A DNA stretch of 64,000 bases, from the NCBI GenBank assembly GCA_963815125.1, contig CAWFFM010000003.1, positions 558,001-622,000 on the forward strand, read 5' to 3'. The position numbers were made by a program, and so were the translations under genes. Positions 8,601-16,469 of the stretch are shown piece by piece; position 1 is the stretch's first letter; every line of letters starts with the position of its first letter. The notes under the pieces are model-generated. The model saw only the letters and a program-made list of their open reading frames with translations, searched no databases and was not told the origin of the DNA. This DNA comes from Actinocatenispora sp963815125. GTDB taxonomy: Bacteria; Actinomycetota; Actinomycetes; Mycobacteriales; Micromonosporaceae.

Positions 8601-8809
8601 TCAGCTCGGTCTGGGCGAACGCCCTGCAACTGTCCGAAGTGGACGAGACGCGCAGCTTCTTCGAACTCGGCGGCACTTCGCTGGGCCTGGTACGGGTACA
8701 CGGCACGCTGCGCGAACACGGCCTGCGGGTCACCCTCACCGAACTGTTCCGCTATCCCACGGTGCGCGCGCTGGCCACCGTACTGGCCTCCCGGGAGGGC
8801 GCACCGTGA
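5645..8809 (+). CDS. Nonribosomal peptide synthetase module, C-A-PCP
   Basis: A 1054-residue single-module NRPS. Condensation domain, residues ~10-430, with intact HHALCDG (H135, H136). Adenylation domain, ~490-880, with YTSGSTGRPKG, the NLYAPSE core and NGKVDRSALP. Carrier protein with phosphopantetheine serine in LGGTSLG (S1012). Reading the pocket positions by eye against GrsA gives D-L-F-N-N-A-L-T-Y-K, which I recall as an alanine-type code; this is a hand alignment. GTG 5645 is preceded by GGAAGGAG at ideal spacing, so the longer upstream frame is rejected. A condensation domain at the front means it accepts a residue or acyl group made elsewhere, perhaps by the free A-PCP at 14568. Codon 7874 is a rare TTA. 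It overlaps the PKS gene as GTGA, so the two are co-translated and probably dock. Confidence 0.93.
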   Translation: MVQDTWTGQLPHRLPLTPAQRGIWLADQVAGGHSPFVVDRCWRVPGRLDRATLTAAYRRLLRQHPALRMSIVGTVDGPIQQVEPEVAATVTELPDTNALDGFFTAGWDLTRPPALRLALAPAPDGTDQLLALRVHHALCDGTGLAVLLRDLARSYAEEAGAGATGPWPAAATFPDWVRTQLDRLATAEADEAAAHWHSTYRPESARLAPPGDLTPGSAGGPRALVRTVTLPGELADRLAALARRHRASMSVLSLAAALLLLRATTGVPDPTIGLPVSGAGDDVAELVGLTVGLVPVRVDLTRPRTLGELLHELRGSLVDAMEYGWLPIETVLERYGSSGERSPFGVIVSYLDARSEPPLRLAGLDAVPVPVPAGAARARTSLTIVLARETNGLRCRLEFAADTYSAPRADRVVGWFRQVLTDLAAADPAANADRDSTGNVDAGADAATPRTAATLADISPFGPAERAEVLAAGTGPVRPAGRSVPELISGQVDRCPSAIAVLGAGIRYSYAELWRDAGRIAAALTAAGVGPDSRVGVCLRRTPQAVAALVGVWRAGAAYVPLDPAYPAERLRYILDDAAAPVVLTDRDSRDRLPGNGPQRRVLCLEDLDPAGPAAPVGAAPHPAQLSHVIYTSGSTGRPKGVLVEHRGVANLVNWAVQAFPEATRRSVLAATSLCFDLSVFEIFLPLATGGTVVLVEDLLALVDGPSPMPARLVNTVPSVLTALLGDGRLPAGTRCVNLAGEALPAQLLTRLAERGVREIRNLYAPSETTTYSTWCVVDPTAGPPVPIGRPLDNTTCYVLDGHGAPVGVGVTGELYLGGVGVARGYLDRPAGTAARFVPDPFSTTPGARMYRTGDRARWREDGMLDYLGRADQQVKIRGFRIELGEVESALQSCAGIRQCCCTVREIDTEQQLVAYVVGTGDPADLRAELAARLPAHLVPGRIVPLAELPMLPNGKVDRSALPAPAAPPPVPRHTPTTTSGTARLLSSVWANALQLSEVDETRSFFELGGTSLGLVRVHGTLREHGLRVTLTELFRYPTVRALATVLASREGAP

Positions 8810-11800
8810 CACCGACGAACAGCGCGGACATCGCGGTGGTGGCACTGTCCGGCCGGTTCCCGAAGGCCCGCGACGTCGACGAGTTCTGGGCCAACCTGCG
8901 CGCCGGCGTCGACGCCACCAGTACGTTCAGCCGCGACGAGATGGCCGCCGACGGGGTGCCCGACGAACTGCTCGACGACCCGTCGTACGTCGGGGTCCGC
9001 GGCTTCCTGGACGGTGCCGAGGACTTCGACGCAGGCGTCTTCGGCTACACGCCGGGCCAGGCCGAACTGCTGGACCCGCAGCAGCGGCTGCTGCTGGAGA
9101 GTGCCTGCGACGCGCTGGAGGTCGCCGCGCACGGCGCCGCGGACGGTTCCCGGGTCGGCGTGTTCGTCGGCACCACGTTGAGCAAGTATCTGCTGGCGAT
9201 GCTCGGCTCGCCCCGGCTACGGGCCCGGATCGACCCGCTCACCATGGTCGCCGCCGAACGTGACTGCGCGGCGACCCGCATCGCGTACAAGCTGAACCTG
9301 ACCGGTCCGGCGCTGACCGTGCAGTCGGCCTGCTCCACCTCGCTGGTCGCCGTGCACCTGGCGGTGTCGGCGCTGCGCAACGGCGACTGCGACACGGCGC
9401 TGGCCGGCGGCGCGTCGGTCTCCGTACCGCGCCGCGCCGGCTACCGGCACGAGGCCGGCGGCGCGTTCTCCGCGGACGGCTCGTCCCGCCCGTTCGACCA
9501 CCGGGCCACCGGTACGGTGCCCGGCGACGGCGTGGGCGTGGTCGTGCTGCGCCGGCTGGCCGACGCGGTCGCCGCCGGTGACCGGATCCTCGCCGTGGTC
9601 AAGGGCACCGCCGTCAACAACGACGGTGCCGCGAAGGTCGGCTACACGGCACCCAGCGTCGACGGGCAGGTGGCGGTGATCCGGGCCGCGCACCGCAACG
9701 CGGGCGTCGCACCGGCCAGCATCTCGTACGTGGAGGCGCACGGCACGGCCACCCCGGTCGGCGACCCGATCGAGGTGGCGGCACTCACCGAGGCGTTCGG
9801 TGACGTACCGGCCGGGCGGTGCCTGATCGGCTCGGTCAAGTCCAACCTCGGTCACCTGGACTCCGCCGCCGGCATCACCGGGTTCATCAAGACGGTGCTG
9901 CAACTGCACCACCGGGAACTCGTACCGAGCCTGCACTTCGAGGCACCGAACCCGCTGCTGGAACTGGACCGTACGCCGTTCCGGGTCAGTACCGAGCTGT
10001 CCGACTGGCCACAGCCCCCGGACTCGCCGCGGCGCGCGACGGTCAGCGCGTTCGGGGTCGGCGGCACCAACGCGCACGTGGTGCTGGAGGAGTACCAGGA
10101 TCCGGGGCGACCGGCCCGGGTCGTCGACGAACCCGGACCGGAACGGCTCGTGGTGCTCTCGGCGGCCTCACCGGACGCCTGCCGGGCGATGCGCGAGCAG
10201 TGGGCGGATGCGCTGACCGTACCGTCGCCGGCCGACCCGGCGGACCTGGCCGAGATCGCCGACAGCGCGGCCACCGGCCGACCGGCCCGCCGGTACCGCT
10301 GGTTCACCGCCACCCGGTCGCGCAAGGACCTGGTGGAGGCGTTGCGCGCGGACGACCGCAGCGCGGTACGGGCGGCCAGCCCGGCACCCCGCACAACCTT
10401 CGTGTTCCCCGGTGCGGGCGGACAGTACCGGGGGATGGCGGCCACGCTGGCGCGAACCGAACCGGTGTTCGCCGAGGCGTTGCAGCGTTGCGTGGCGGCG
10501 GCCGGTACGCACGGCGTCCAGCTCGGTCCGCTGCTGGCCCGGCCGGACAGCGCGAACCGGCTCACCGAGCCGCGCGAGGCGGTACCGGCCCTGTTCGCGG
10601 TGGAGTACGCGCTGGCCCAGTTGCTCACCGCGTGGGGGGTACGCCCGGAGGCGCTGGTCGGTCACAGCACCGGGGAGTACGTGGCGGCGTGCGTCGCGGG
10701 TGTGTTCGGTGTCGAGGACGCCGTACGGCTGCTGATCCTGCGCGCCGATTTGGCGACCTCCGGTGCCGACGGGGCGATGCTGCAGGTCAACCTCCCGGAG
10801 CAGGACTGTGCCGGGCTACTGGACGAGCACGTTGCGCTGGCCGCGGTGAACGCGCCGGACATCTGCGTACTGTCCGGTGCCCGGGCGCAGGTGACCGCAC
10901 TGGCCGACCGGCTCACCGCGGACGGCGTCGAGAACCGGTTGGTGCCGGTACGCGGCGCGGGCCACTCCGCGCTGCTGGATCCGGTGCTCCCGCAGTTCCG
11001 GGACGCGCTGCTGGCCACCGAACTGCATCCGCCGGGCTTGCCCGTGGTATCCAGCGTGACCGGCGACTGGCTCACCACCGAGCAGGCCGTCGACCCCGAC
11101 TACTGGGTACGCCAGTTCCGGCACACCGTCCGGTTCGTCGACGCGCTGCACACCGTGCTGGAGCAGCCGAGCACGCTGTGGGTGATGGGACCCGGCCGGG
11201 CCTACCTGGGCTGGTCCCGGCGGGTCGCGGCGACCGGCACCGGCCACGTGCTGCTGTCCTGCCTGCCCGAGGCCGAAGCGCCGGACACCGACCGGCGGGA
11301 ACTGCTGACCGCGCTGGGCCGGCACTGGGCGGCGGGTGGCGAGGTCCGGTGGGCTGCCGTGCAGGGTGACCGGGCCGGTCGACGCAGGGTCGCCCTGCCC
11401 GGCTACCCGTTCCAGCGGGTCCGCTACTGGGCACTGGACCGCCGGGACGCTTCGGGCGCCGCCGTCGGTGCCGGTACGCCCGGCGCGGACGCCGTCGCCG
11501 ACCCGGCGGCCGGGGCGGAACCGGCCGGCTACGACCGGCCCGGACTGGCCAGCGACTACCAGGCGCCCCGCACCCCACGCGAGGAGCTGCTCGCCGGGCT
11601 GTGGTCGACGTTCTTCGGCATCGCCCGGATCGGGGTGCACGACGACTTCTTCGAGCTCGGTGGCGACTCGCTGCTCGCGGTCCGGCTCGGTACCGCGATC
11701 CGTGGGCGTACCGGTGCCGCGCTGCTGCCCGGCACGCTGCTGCGGGCCCGTACGATCGCCGCGCTGGCCGAGGCGATGGAGGAGGGGTCCGAGCCGGACG

Positions 11801-13044
11801 CCGCCGCGACGGGGGCCGAGCCGGCGCCACCCGACCTGGTCGCCGCCCGGCAGGCCGCACTGCACCGGGTCGACGCGCTACTGGCCGACGTGCCGCCGGC
11901 GCCGGCCCGTACCGGAACGGACCGGCTGGTCGTGGTCGGCGGCACCGGGCACCTGAGCCCCTACCTGCTGGCCGAACTGCTGGCCCAGCAGGAACTGCCG
12001 ATCACCGTACTGGTCCGGGGCGCCGACGCGGACGCCGCGCGACGCAGGCTGCGTGACCTGCTCACCGAACGGTCCCTGTGGTCACCGGCCGCCGCCGAAC
12101 GGCTCACCGTGCTCGCCGCCGACCTGCGTACCCCCGGCTTCGGTCTGTCCGGTGTGGACTGGTCCGGGTTGGTGGCGGAGGCCGTCGCGGTGTACCACTG
12201 CGCCGCCGAGGTCAACTTCGTCCGGCCGTACGACCAGATGGAGCCGGCCAACGTACGCGGTGCCGAGACCGCGATCCGGCTGGTCGCCGAGAGCGGCCGG
12301 GCGCACCTGCACTTCCTGTCCACGCTGGGTGTGCTGCGGCAGGAGAACCCCACCCTCGATCCGTACCGGGAACTGCCCCTGTCCGCCGAGCCGGGCGCGC
12401 TGCCCAACGGCTACCTGCAGTCCAAATGGGTGGCCGAACATGCCGTACGGCGTGCCCACGAGGCCGGGCTGCCCGTGTCGGTGTACCGGATCTGCGCGGT
12501 GGCCGGCGATTCGCTCACCGGCTACTGCAACCACCAGGACCTGTTCTGGCGGATCATCGGCACCGCCCTGGCGACCGGTCTGGCACCGCAACGCGACGCC
12601 GAGATCGTGTCCACCCCGGTGGACGCCGCCGGCCGCGCGCTCGCGGCCGGTTCGTTGCGCACCGTCGAGGATGCCGGTGTCATCGCCCATCTCGCACCCG
12701 AGCCGGTGACCTGGACCCGGATCTGGGCCTGGGTACGCGAGTGCGGACACGCCGTCGAGGAGATCCCGGCCGCCGAATGGCGCGCCGAGCTGACCCGGCG
12801 GGTACGGGCCGGTGCGGACCTGCCGCTGACTCCGGTGATCTCCGCGTTGGAGACGTTGATGCCCGACGAGCCGCGCCGGTTCGCCACCGACACGATGGCG
12901 AGCCTGCTGGAGGGCACCGGCATCGGAGTACCGGCCCTGGATCCGGACAACCTGGCGGTGTCCGTGGACCATCTGCTGTCCCTGCCGTCGTACCGCAACG
13001 GCGACCGCCCGCCGGTCGCCGAAGAAAGGAACAACGATGAGTGA
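8806..13044 (+). CDS. Polyketide synthase module with terminal thioester reductase, KS-AT-ACP-R
   Basis: A 1412-residue protein. Ketosynthase, ~5-425, has the full Cys-His-His set (C176 in QSACSTS, EAHGTAT, NLGH). Acyltransferase, ~525-820, has S621 in GHSTGEY; at the extender-specificity site it reads GAGHS where malonyl domains have HAFHS and methylmalonyl domains YASHS. Carrier protein serine is S955 (LGGDSLL). The C-terminal SDR-type thioester reductase, ~1040-1412, has YLQSK (Y1203, K1207) but an altered nucleotide loop, GGTGHLS instead of GATGFLG. There is no KR, DH or ER, so the keto group should survive, and release should be reductive (aldehyde or alcohol) rather than hydrolytic. The GTG start overlaps the NRPS stop. 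I infer one round of extension of the aminoacyl chain. Confidence 0.93.
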   Translation: MTPTNSADIAVVALSGRFPKARDVDEFWANLRAGVDATSTFSRDEMAADGVPDELLDDPSYVGVRGFLDGAEDFDAGVFGYTPGQAELLDPQQRLLLESACDALEVAAHGAADGSRVGVFVGTTLSKYLLAMLGSPRLRARIDPLTMVAAERDCAATRIAYKLNLTGPALTVQSACSTSLVAVHLAVSALRNGDCDTALAGGASVSVPRRAGYRHEAGGAFSADGSSRPFDHRATGTVPGDGVGVVVLRRLADAVAAGDRILAVVKGTAVNNDGAAKVGYTAPSVDGQVAVIRAAHRNAGVAPASISYVEAHGTATPVGDPIEVAALTEAFGDVPAGRCLIGSVKSNLGHLDSAAGITGFIKTVLQLHHRELVPSLHFEAPNPLLELDRTPFRVSTELSDWPQPPDSPRRATVSAFGVGGTNAHVVLEEYQDPGRPARVVDEPGPERLVVLSAASPDACRAMREQWADALTVPSPADPADLAEIADSAATGRPARRYRWFTATRSRKDLVEALRADDRSAVRAASPAPRTTFVFPGAGGQYRGMAATLARTEPVFAEALQRCVAAAGTHGVQLGPLLARPDSANRLTEPREAVPALFAVEYALAQLLTAWGVRPEALVGHSTGEYVAACVAGVFGVEDAVRLLILRADLATSGADGAMLQVNLPEQDCAGLLDEHVALAAVNAPDICVLSGARAQVTALADRLTADGVENRLVPVRGAGHSALLDPVLPQFRDALLATELHPPGLPVVSSVTGDWLTTEQAVDPDYWVRQFRHTVRFVDALHTVLEQPSTLWVMGPGRAYLGWSRRVAATGTGHVLLSCLPEAEAPDTDRRELLTALGRHWAAGGEVRWAAVQGDRAGRRRVALPGYPFQRVRYWALDRRDASGAAVGAGTPGADAVADPAAGAEPAGYDRPGLASDYQAPRTPREELLAGLWSTFFGIARIGVHDDFFELGGDSLLAVRLGTAIRGRTGAALLPGTLLRARTIAALAEAMEEGSEPDAAATGAEPAPPDLVAARQAALHRVDALLADVPPAPARTGTDRLVVVGGTGHLSPYLLAELLAQQELPITVLVRGADADAARRRLRDLLTERSLWSPAAAERLTVLAADLRTPGFGLSGVDWSGLVAEAVAVYHCAAEVNFVRPYDQMEPANVRGAETAIRLVAESGRAHLHFLSTLGVLRQENPTLDPYRELPLSAEPGALPNGYLQSKWVAEHAVRRAHEAGLPVSVYRICAVAGDSLTGYCNHQDLFWRIIGTALATGLAPQRDAEIVSTPVDAAGRALAAGSLRTVEDAGVIAHLAPEPVTWTRIWAWVRECGHAVEEIPAAEWRAELTRRVRAGADLPLTPVISALETLMPDEPRRFATDTMASLLEGTGIGVPALDPDNLAVSVDHLLSLPSYRNGDRPPVAEERNNDE

Positions 13045-14533
13045 GTCGACGAGTCGTACCTCGGTCCTGGTCATCGGCGGCGGCCCGGCCGGCGCCACCT
13101 CGGCCGCGTTGCTGGCCCGGCAGGGCATCGACGTGGCGGTGTTCGAACGGGAACACTTCCCCCGCTACCACATCGGGGAGAGTGTGCTGCCGGCCTGCCA
13201 TCCGGTACTGGACCTGATGGGTGCCCGGGAAAAGATCATGAACCACGGGTTCCGCCGCAAGGCCGGTCAGTACCTGCGGTGGGGCAACGAGAAGTGGGAC
13301 TACAAGTTCGGTGCGCTGTCCGGGGCGCAGGTGTACACCTGGCAGGTCGAGCGCAGTGAGTTCGACGAGATCCTGCTGCGGCACGCCGAGGAGCAGGGCG
13401 CCCAGGTGTTCGAGGGACGCCGGGTCACCGAGGTGCACTTCGACGACGGCCGGCCGACCGCGGTCAGCTGGGCCGGGCCGGACGGTACGACCGGGCGGCA
13501 CGAGTTCGACCAGCTCATCGACGCGTCCGGGCGGGCGGGTGTGATGGTCAACAAGTACGTCGGCGGACGCTCGTTCAACGAGTCGTTCCGTAACGTGGCC
13601 GTCTGGGCGTACTGGGACGACGCCACCGAACTGCCGCACGCGCCGGACGGCGCCACCGTGGTGTCGTCGGTACAGGACGGCTGGGTGTGGGCGATCCCGC
13701 TGCGTACCGGCATGAGCATCGGGGTGATCCTGCACAAGAACCGGTTCACCGAGCTGCGGGACGCGGGCGCCTCGCCCAGCGACATCTACCACCGGATGCT
13801 GGCCGAGGCCGACGAGATCTCCGAGATCACCGACGGCGCCACCTGCCGGGGCAACATCCGGGTCGACCAGGACTACTCGTACAGCGCGGAACGCTACTCG
13901 GGTCCCGGCTACTTCATCACCGGTGACGCGGCTGCCTTCCTGGACCCGCTGCTGTCCTCCGGTATCCACCTGGCGATGTTCAGCGCGCTGCTCGCGGTGG
14001 CCTGCATCGCCGGCGTACGGCAGGGCCAGGCCGACGAGGAGACCGCCGCGGGTTTCTACCACGACAGCTACCACCGCACGTACCTACGGTTCCTGGTGAT
14101 CGTCGCCGCGGTCTACAACCAGTACGACGGCAAGGAGTCGTACTTCTGGCAGGCCAAGGACCTGGTACAGGACGGCTACGACCTGCCGCAGGACGTGATG
14201 GACCCGTTCCTGCGGGTGGTGACCGGTACGGCCGACTTCGAGGACTCGACCCGCAGCACGGTCACCCGGCAGGTACTCGACCGGGCCGGCGAGATGTTCC
14301 GCGAGACGCACAAGGTGTTGCAGGACAAGCTGAAGCTGGCCAACCTCAGCGACGCGGAACGCGACACGATCCGTACCCGGGGCCGGTTCTGGAACTCGCT
14401 GGTGCGCTCGTCGTCGCTGGGCGAGGACGACGCGGTCGGCGGGCTGTACGTGGTCACCGAACCGAAGCTGGGGCTGGGTCGGGTGACGGTGGTGGCGGAC
14501 GAGCAGGTGTCCCCGGCCGGCGCCGCCGACTGA
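13037..14533 (+). CDS. FADH2-dependent halogenase, CmlS-like
   Basis: A 498-residue flavin-dependent halogenase. Visible motifs are the FAD-binding GGGPAG (residues ~13-18), FPRYHIGES, the WxWxIP signature (W216-V-W-A-I-P221), and DPLLSSGIHLA, where CmlS carries the aspartate that binds FAD covalently. A conserved lysine in GFRRKAGQ is a candidate for the halogenating lysine. WxWxIP and the Lys separate true halogenases from ordinary FAD monooxygenases. Overall it resembles the CmlS/PltA branch, which acts on carrier-bound or small activated substrates, more than the free-tryptophan branch. A flavin reductase is needed and is not in the window. The start, with AAAGGA upstream, overlaps the PKS end by 8 nt. 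Confidence 0.9.
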   Translation: MSESTSRTSVLVIGGGPAGATSAALLARQGIDVAVFEREHFPRYHIGESVLPACHPVLDLMGAREKIMNHGFRRKAGQYLRWGNEKWDYKFGALSGAQVYTWQVERSEFDEILLRHAEEQGAQVFEGRRVTEVHFDDGRPTAVSWAGPDGTTGRHEFDQLIDASGRAGVMVNKYVGGRSFNESFRNVAVWAYWDDATELPHAPDGATVVSSVQDGWVWAIPLRTGMSIGVILHKNRFTELRDAGASPSDIYHRMLAEADEISEITDGATCRGNIRVDQDYSYSAERYSGPGYFITGDAAAFLDPLLSSGIHLAMFSALLAVACIAGVRQGQADEETAAGFYHDSYHRTYLRFLVIVAAVYNQYDGKESYFWQAKDLVQDGYDLPQDVMDPFLRVVTGTADFEDSTRSTVTRQVLDRAGEMFRETHKVLQDKLKLANLSDAERDTIRTRGRFWNSLVRSSSLGEDDAVGGLYVVTEPKLGLGRVTVVADEQVSPAGAAD

Positions 14534-14567
14534 CCCGCGCAGCCTGAACAGCCCGAGGAGGGCGGAC

Positions 14568-16415
14568 ATGACCACCCAGGACACCCGGACGGGTCTGCTC
14601 GACGAGCCGGCGGCGCGACGACTGGTCGGCGACTGGCAGGGCCCGCTCGACGGGGCGTTGCCGCGGTCCGCGCCACCGGTCGCCGACCTGGTCGCGGAGC
14701 ACGCGGCGAGCAGACCCGACGCCCCGGCGGTGATCGACGCGACCACGACGCTGAGCTACCGGCAGCTGGTCGCGGCGGGCGACCGGATCGCGGCCGACCT
14801 GCACCGGCGTGGTGTCGGCGGCGAGGACGTGGTGGCGGTCCGGCTGCCCCGCGGTGCCCTGCTGGTCGCCGCGGAACTCGGGGTGCTGCGCGCGGGTGCG
14901 GCGTTCCTGCCCGTCGACCCGGACACGCCGGCGGAGCGGTGTGCGCAGGTGCTCACCAGTTCGGGTGCCGTACTGCTGATCGGCGACGGACAGCCGCTGG
15001 CCGGCGCCGGATCGGTACCCCGGCTGGTGCTGGACGCGACGACGGTGGGCGGCGCCGGGGTCTCCGGGCGGCCCGCGGATCCGTCCTCGGCGCGGCCGCG
15101 ACCAGGGCCGGACAGCCTCGCGTACGTGATCTACACGTCCGGCTCGACCGGGCGACCGAAGGGCGTGCTGATCGGCCAGCATGCGCTGGCGAACCTGGCC
15201 GCCTGGCACGCCCGGACCTCCGGGCTGGGCCCGGGCGTACGGACCACGGTGGTCGCCTCACCGGGGTTCGACTTCTCCGTCTGGGAGATCTGGCCGGCGC
15301 TGGCCGCCGGGGCGACGTTGTGCATACCGTCGGCCGAGATCCTGCTGTCCCCGCCGGACCTGCGGCGCTGGCTGGACCATCAGGCCGTCGAGGTGCTGCT
15401 GCTGCCGACCCCGATGGCGGAATCGTTGTTGGACCTGCCCGACCTCGGTACGCAGACCCTGCGGGTGGTGCACGCCGCCGGTGATCGGCTGACCCGCCGC
15501 CCACCGGCCGGCGCGCGGTACACGCTGTTCAATTCCTATGGACCGACCGAGAACACCGCCATCTCCACGTCCGGGCCGGTGCCGGCGGAATCCGCCGGGC
15601 AGCAACTGCCGTCGATCGGTACGCCGGTCGCCGGGACCGCCGCCTACCTGCTGGACGAGCGGATGCGGCCGGTACCCACCGGCACCGTCGGCGAGCTGTA
15701 CCTGGCCGGTGCGGGTCTGGCCCGTGGCTACCACCGGCAGCCGGGGTTGACCGCGGTACGGTTCGTCGCCGATCCGTGGTCACCGCGACCCGGGGCACGG
15801 CTGTACCGGACCGGTGATCTGGCCCGGTACCGGCCGGACGGCAGCATCGACTTCCTCGGGCGGGTGGACGACCAGGTGAAGATCCGGGGTTTCCGGGTGG
15901 AGCCGGCGGAGGTCACCGCGGCGCTGCGGCAGCACCCGGCGGTACGCGACGCGTACACCCTGGCCGATCGGACCGGCCCGGCCGTCCGGCTGGTCGCGTA
16001 TCTGGTGGCCGCCGGTGCCGTCCCGGACCGGGCCGAACTGCACACGTACCTGGGCCGGACGCTGCCGGCGTACATGCTGCCGGCGGAGTACGTGCCGCTG
16101 GACGCGCTGCCGTTGACGGTCAACGGCAAGGTGGACCGTCGGGCATTGCCCGCGCCGGCGCCGGCGCCGGAGCCGGCCGCCGAACCGCGCACCGAACTGG
16201 AGGAACGCCTCGCGGCCATCTGGGCGGCGGTACTCGGCCGCCCCGCGGTCGGTCCGGACGACGACTTCTTCGCGCTGGGCGGTCATTCCCTGACGTTGAA
16301 CCAGGTACGCGCGCGGATCTCCCGTGAACTGGGACGCAAGGTGCCGCTGGCGGCGCTGTTCGAGTACCTGACGGTACGGGAGCTGGCCGCGTACCTGTCG
16401 GCGACGGACACGTGA
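14568..16415 (+). CDS. Free-standing NRPS adenylation-carrier didomain (A-PCP)
   Basis: A 615-residue A-PCP pair without condensation or release domain. Adenylation motifs: YTSGSTGRPKG, FNSYGPTEN, YRTGDLARY, NGKVDRRALP. Carrier motif: FFALGGHSLTLNQ. By hand the specificity positions read roughly D-F-W-L-H-A-S-A-I-K; I do not recognise this code. It has a clean GAGGAGGG ribosome-binding site, 34 nt after the halogenase stop. Position next to the halogenase suggests it tethers the amino (or aryl) acid that the halogenase modifies, as in pyrrolyl-S-carrier or tyrosyl-S-carrier systems, and then feeds the C domain of the NRPS module or the free C protein at 17734. That order is inference. Confidence 0.9.
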   Translation: MTTQDTRTGLLDEPAARRLVGDWQGPLDGALPRSAPPVADLVAEHAASRPDAPAVIDATTTLSYRQLVAAGDRIAADLHRRGVGGEDVVAVRLPRGALLVAAELGVLRAGAAFLPVDPDTPAERCAQVLTSSGAVLLIGDGQPLAGAGSVPRLVLDATTVGGAGVSGRPADPSSARPRPGPDSLAYVIYTSGSTGRPKGVLIGQHALANLAAWHARTSGLGPGVRTTVVASPGFDFSVWEIWPALAAGATLCIPSAEILLSPPDLRRWLDHQAVEVLLLPTPMAESLLDLPDLGTQTLRVVHAAGDRLTRRPPAGARYTLFNSYGPTENTAISTSGPVPAESAGQQLPSIGTPVAGTAAYLLDERMRPVPTGTVGELYLAGAGLARGYHRQPGLTAVRFVADPWSPRPGARLYRTGDLARYRPDGSIDFLGRVDDQVKIRGFRVEPAEVTAALRQHPAVRDAYTLADRTGPAVRLVAYLVAAGAVPDRAELHTYLGRTLPAYMLPAEYVPLDALPLTVNGKVDRRALPAPAPAPEPAAEPRTELEERLAAIWAAVLGRPAVGPDDDFFALGGHSLTLNQVRARISRELGRKVPLAALFEYLTVRELAAYLSATDT

Positions 16416-16453
16416 CGCTGACAGCGAAAACCCACCCATGGCGTGGTATGGGC

Positions 16454-16469
16454 TGATATATAACTCTCA
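16454..16469 (+). promoter_or_regulatory. Possible internal promoter of the exporter gene
   Basis: TGATATATAAC (16454-16464) is AT-rich against a ~72% GC background and fits an extended -10 element (TG-N-TATATA). Transcription would begin close to the ATG at 16469, giving a leaderless mRNA, so the exporter could be expressed apart from the biosynthetic genes. No good -35 is visible. Confidence 0.35.

Noticed and set aside
7453..8805. In-frame extension upstream of the PKS start
   Set aside because: It lies in another frame of the NRPS gene and encodes Arg/Gly-rich nonsense; the GTGA overlap at 8806 marks the real start.
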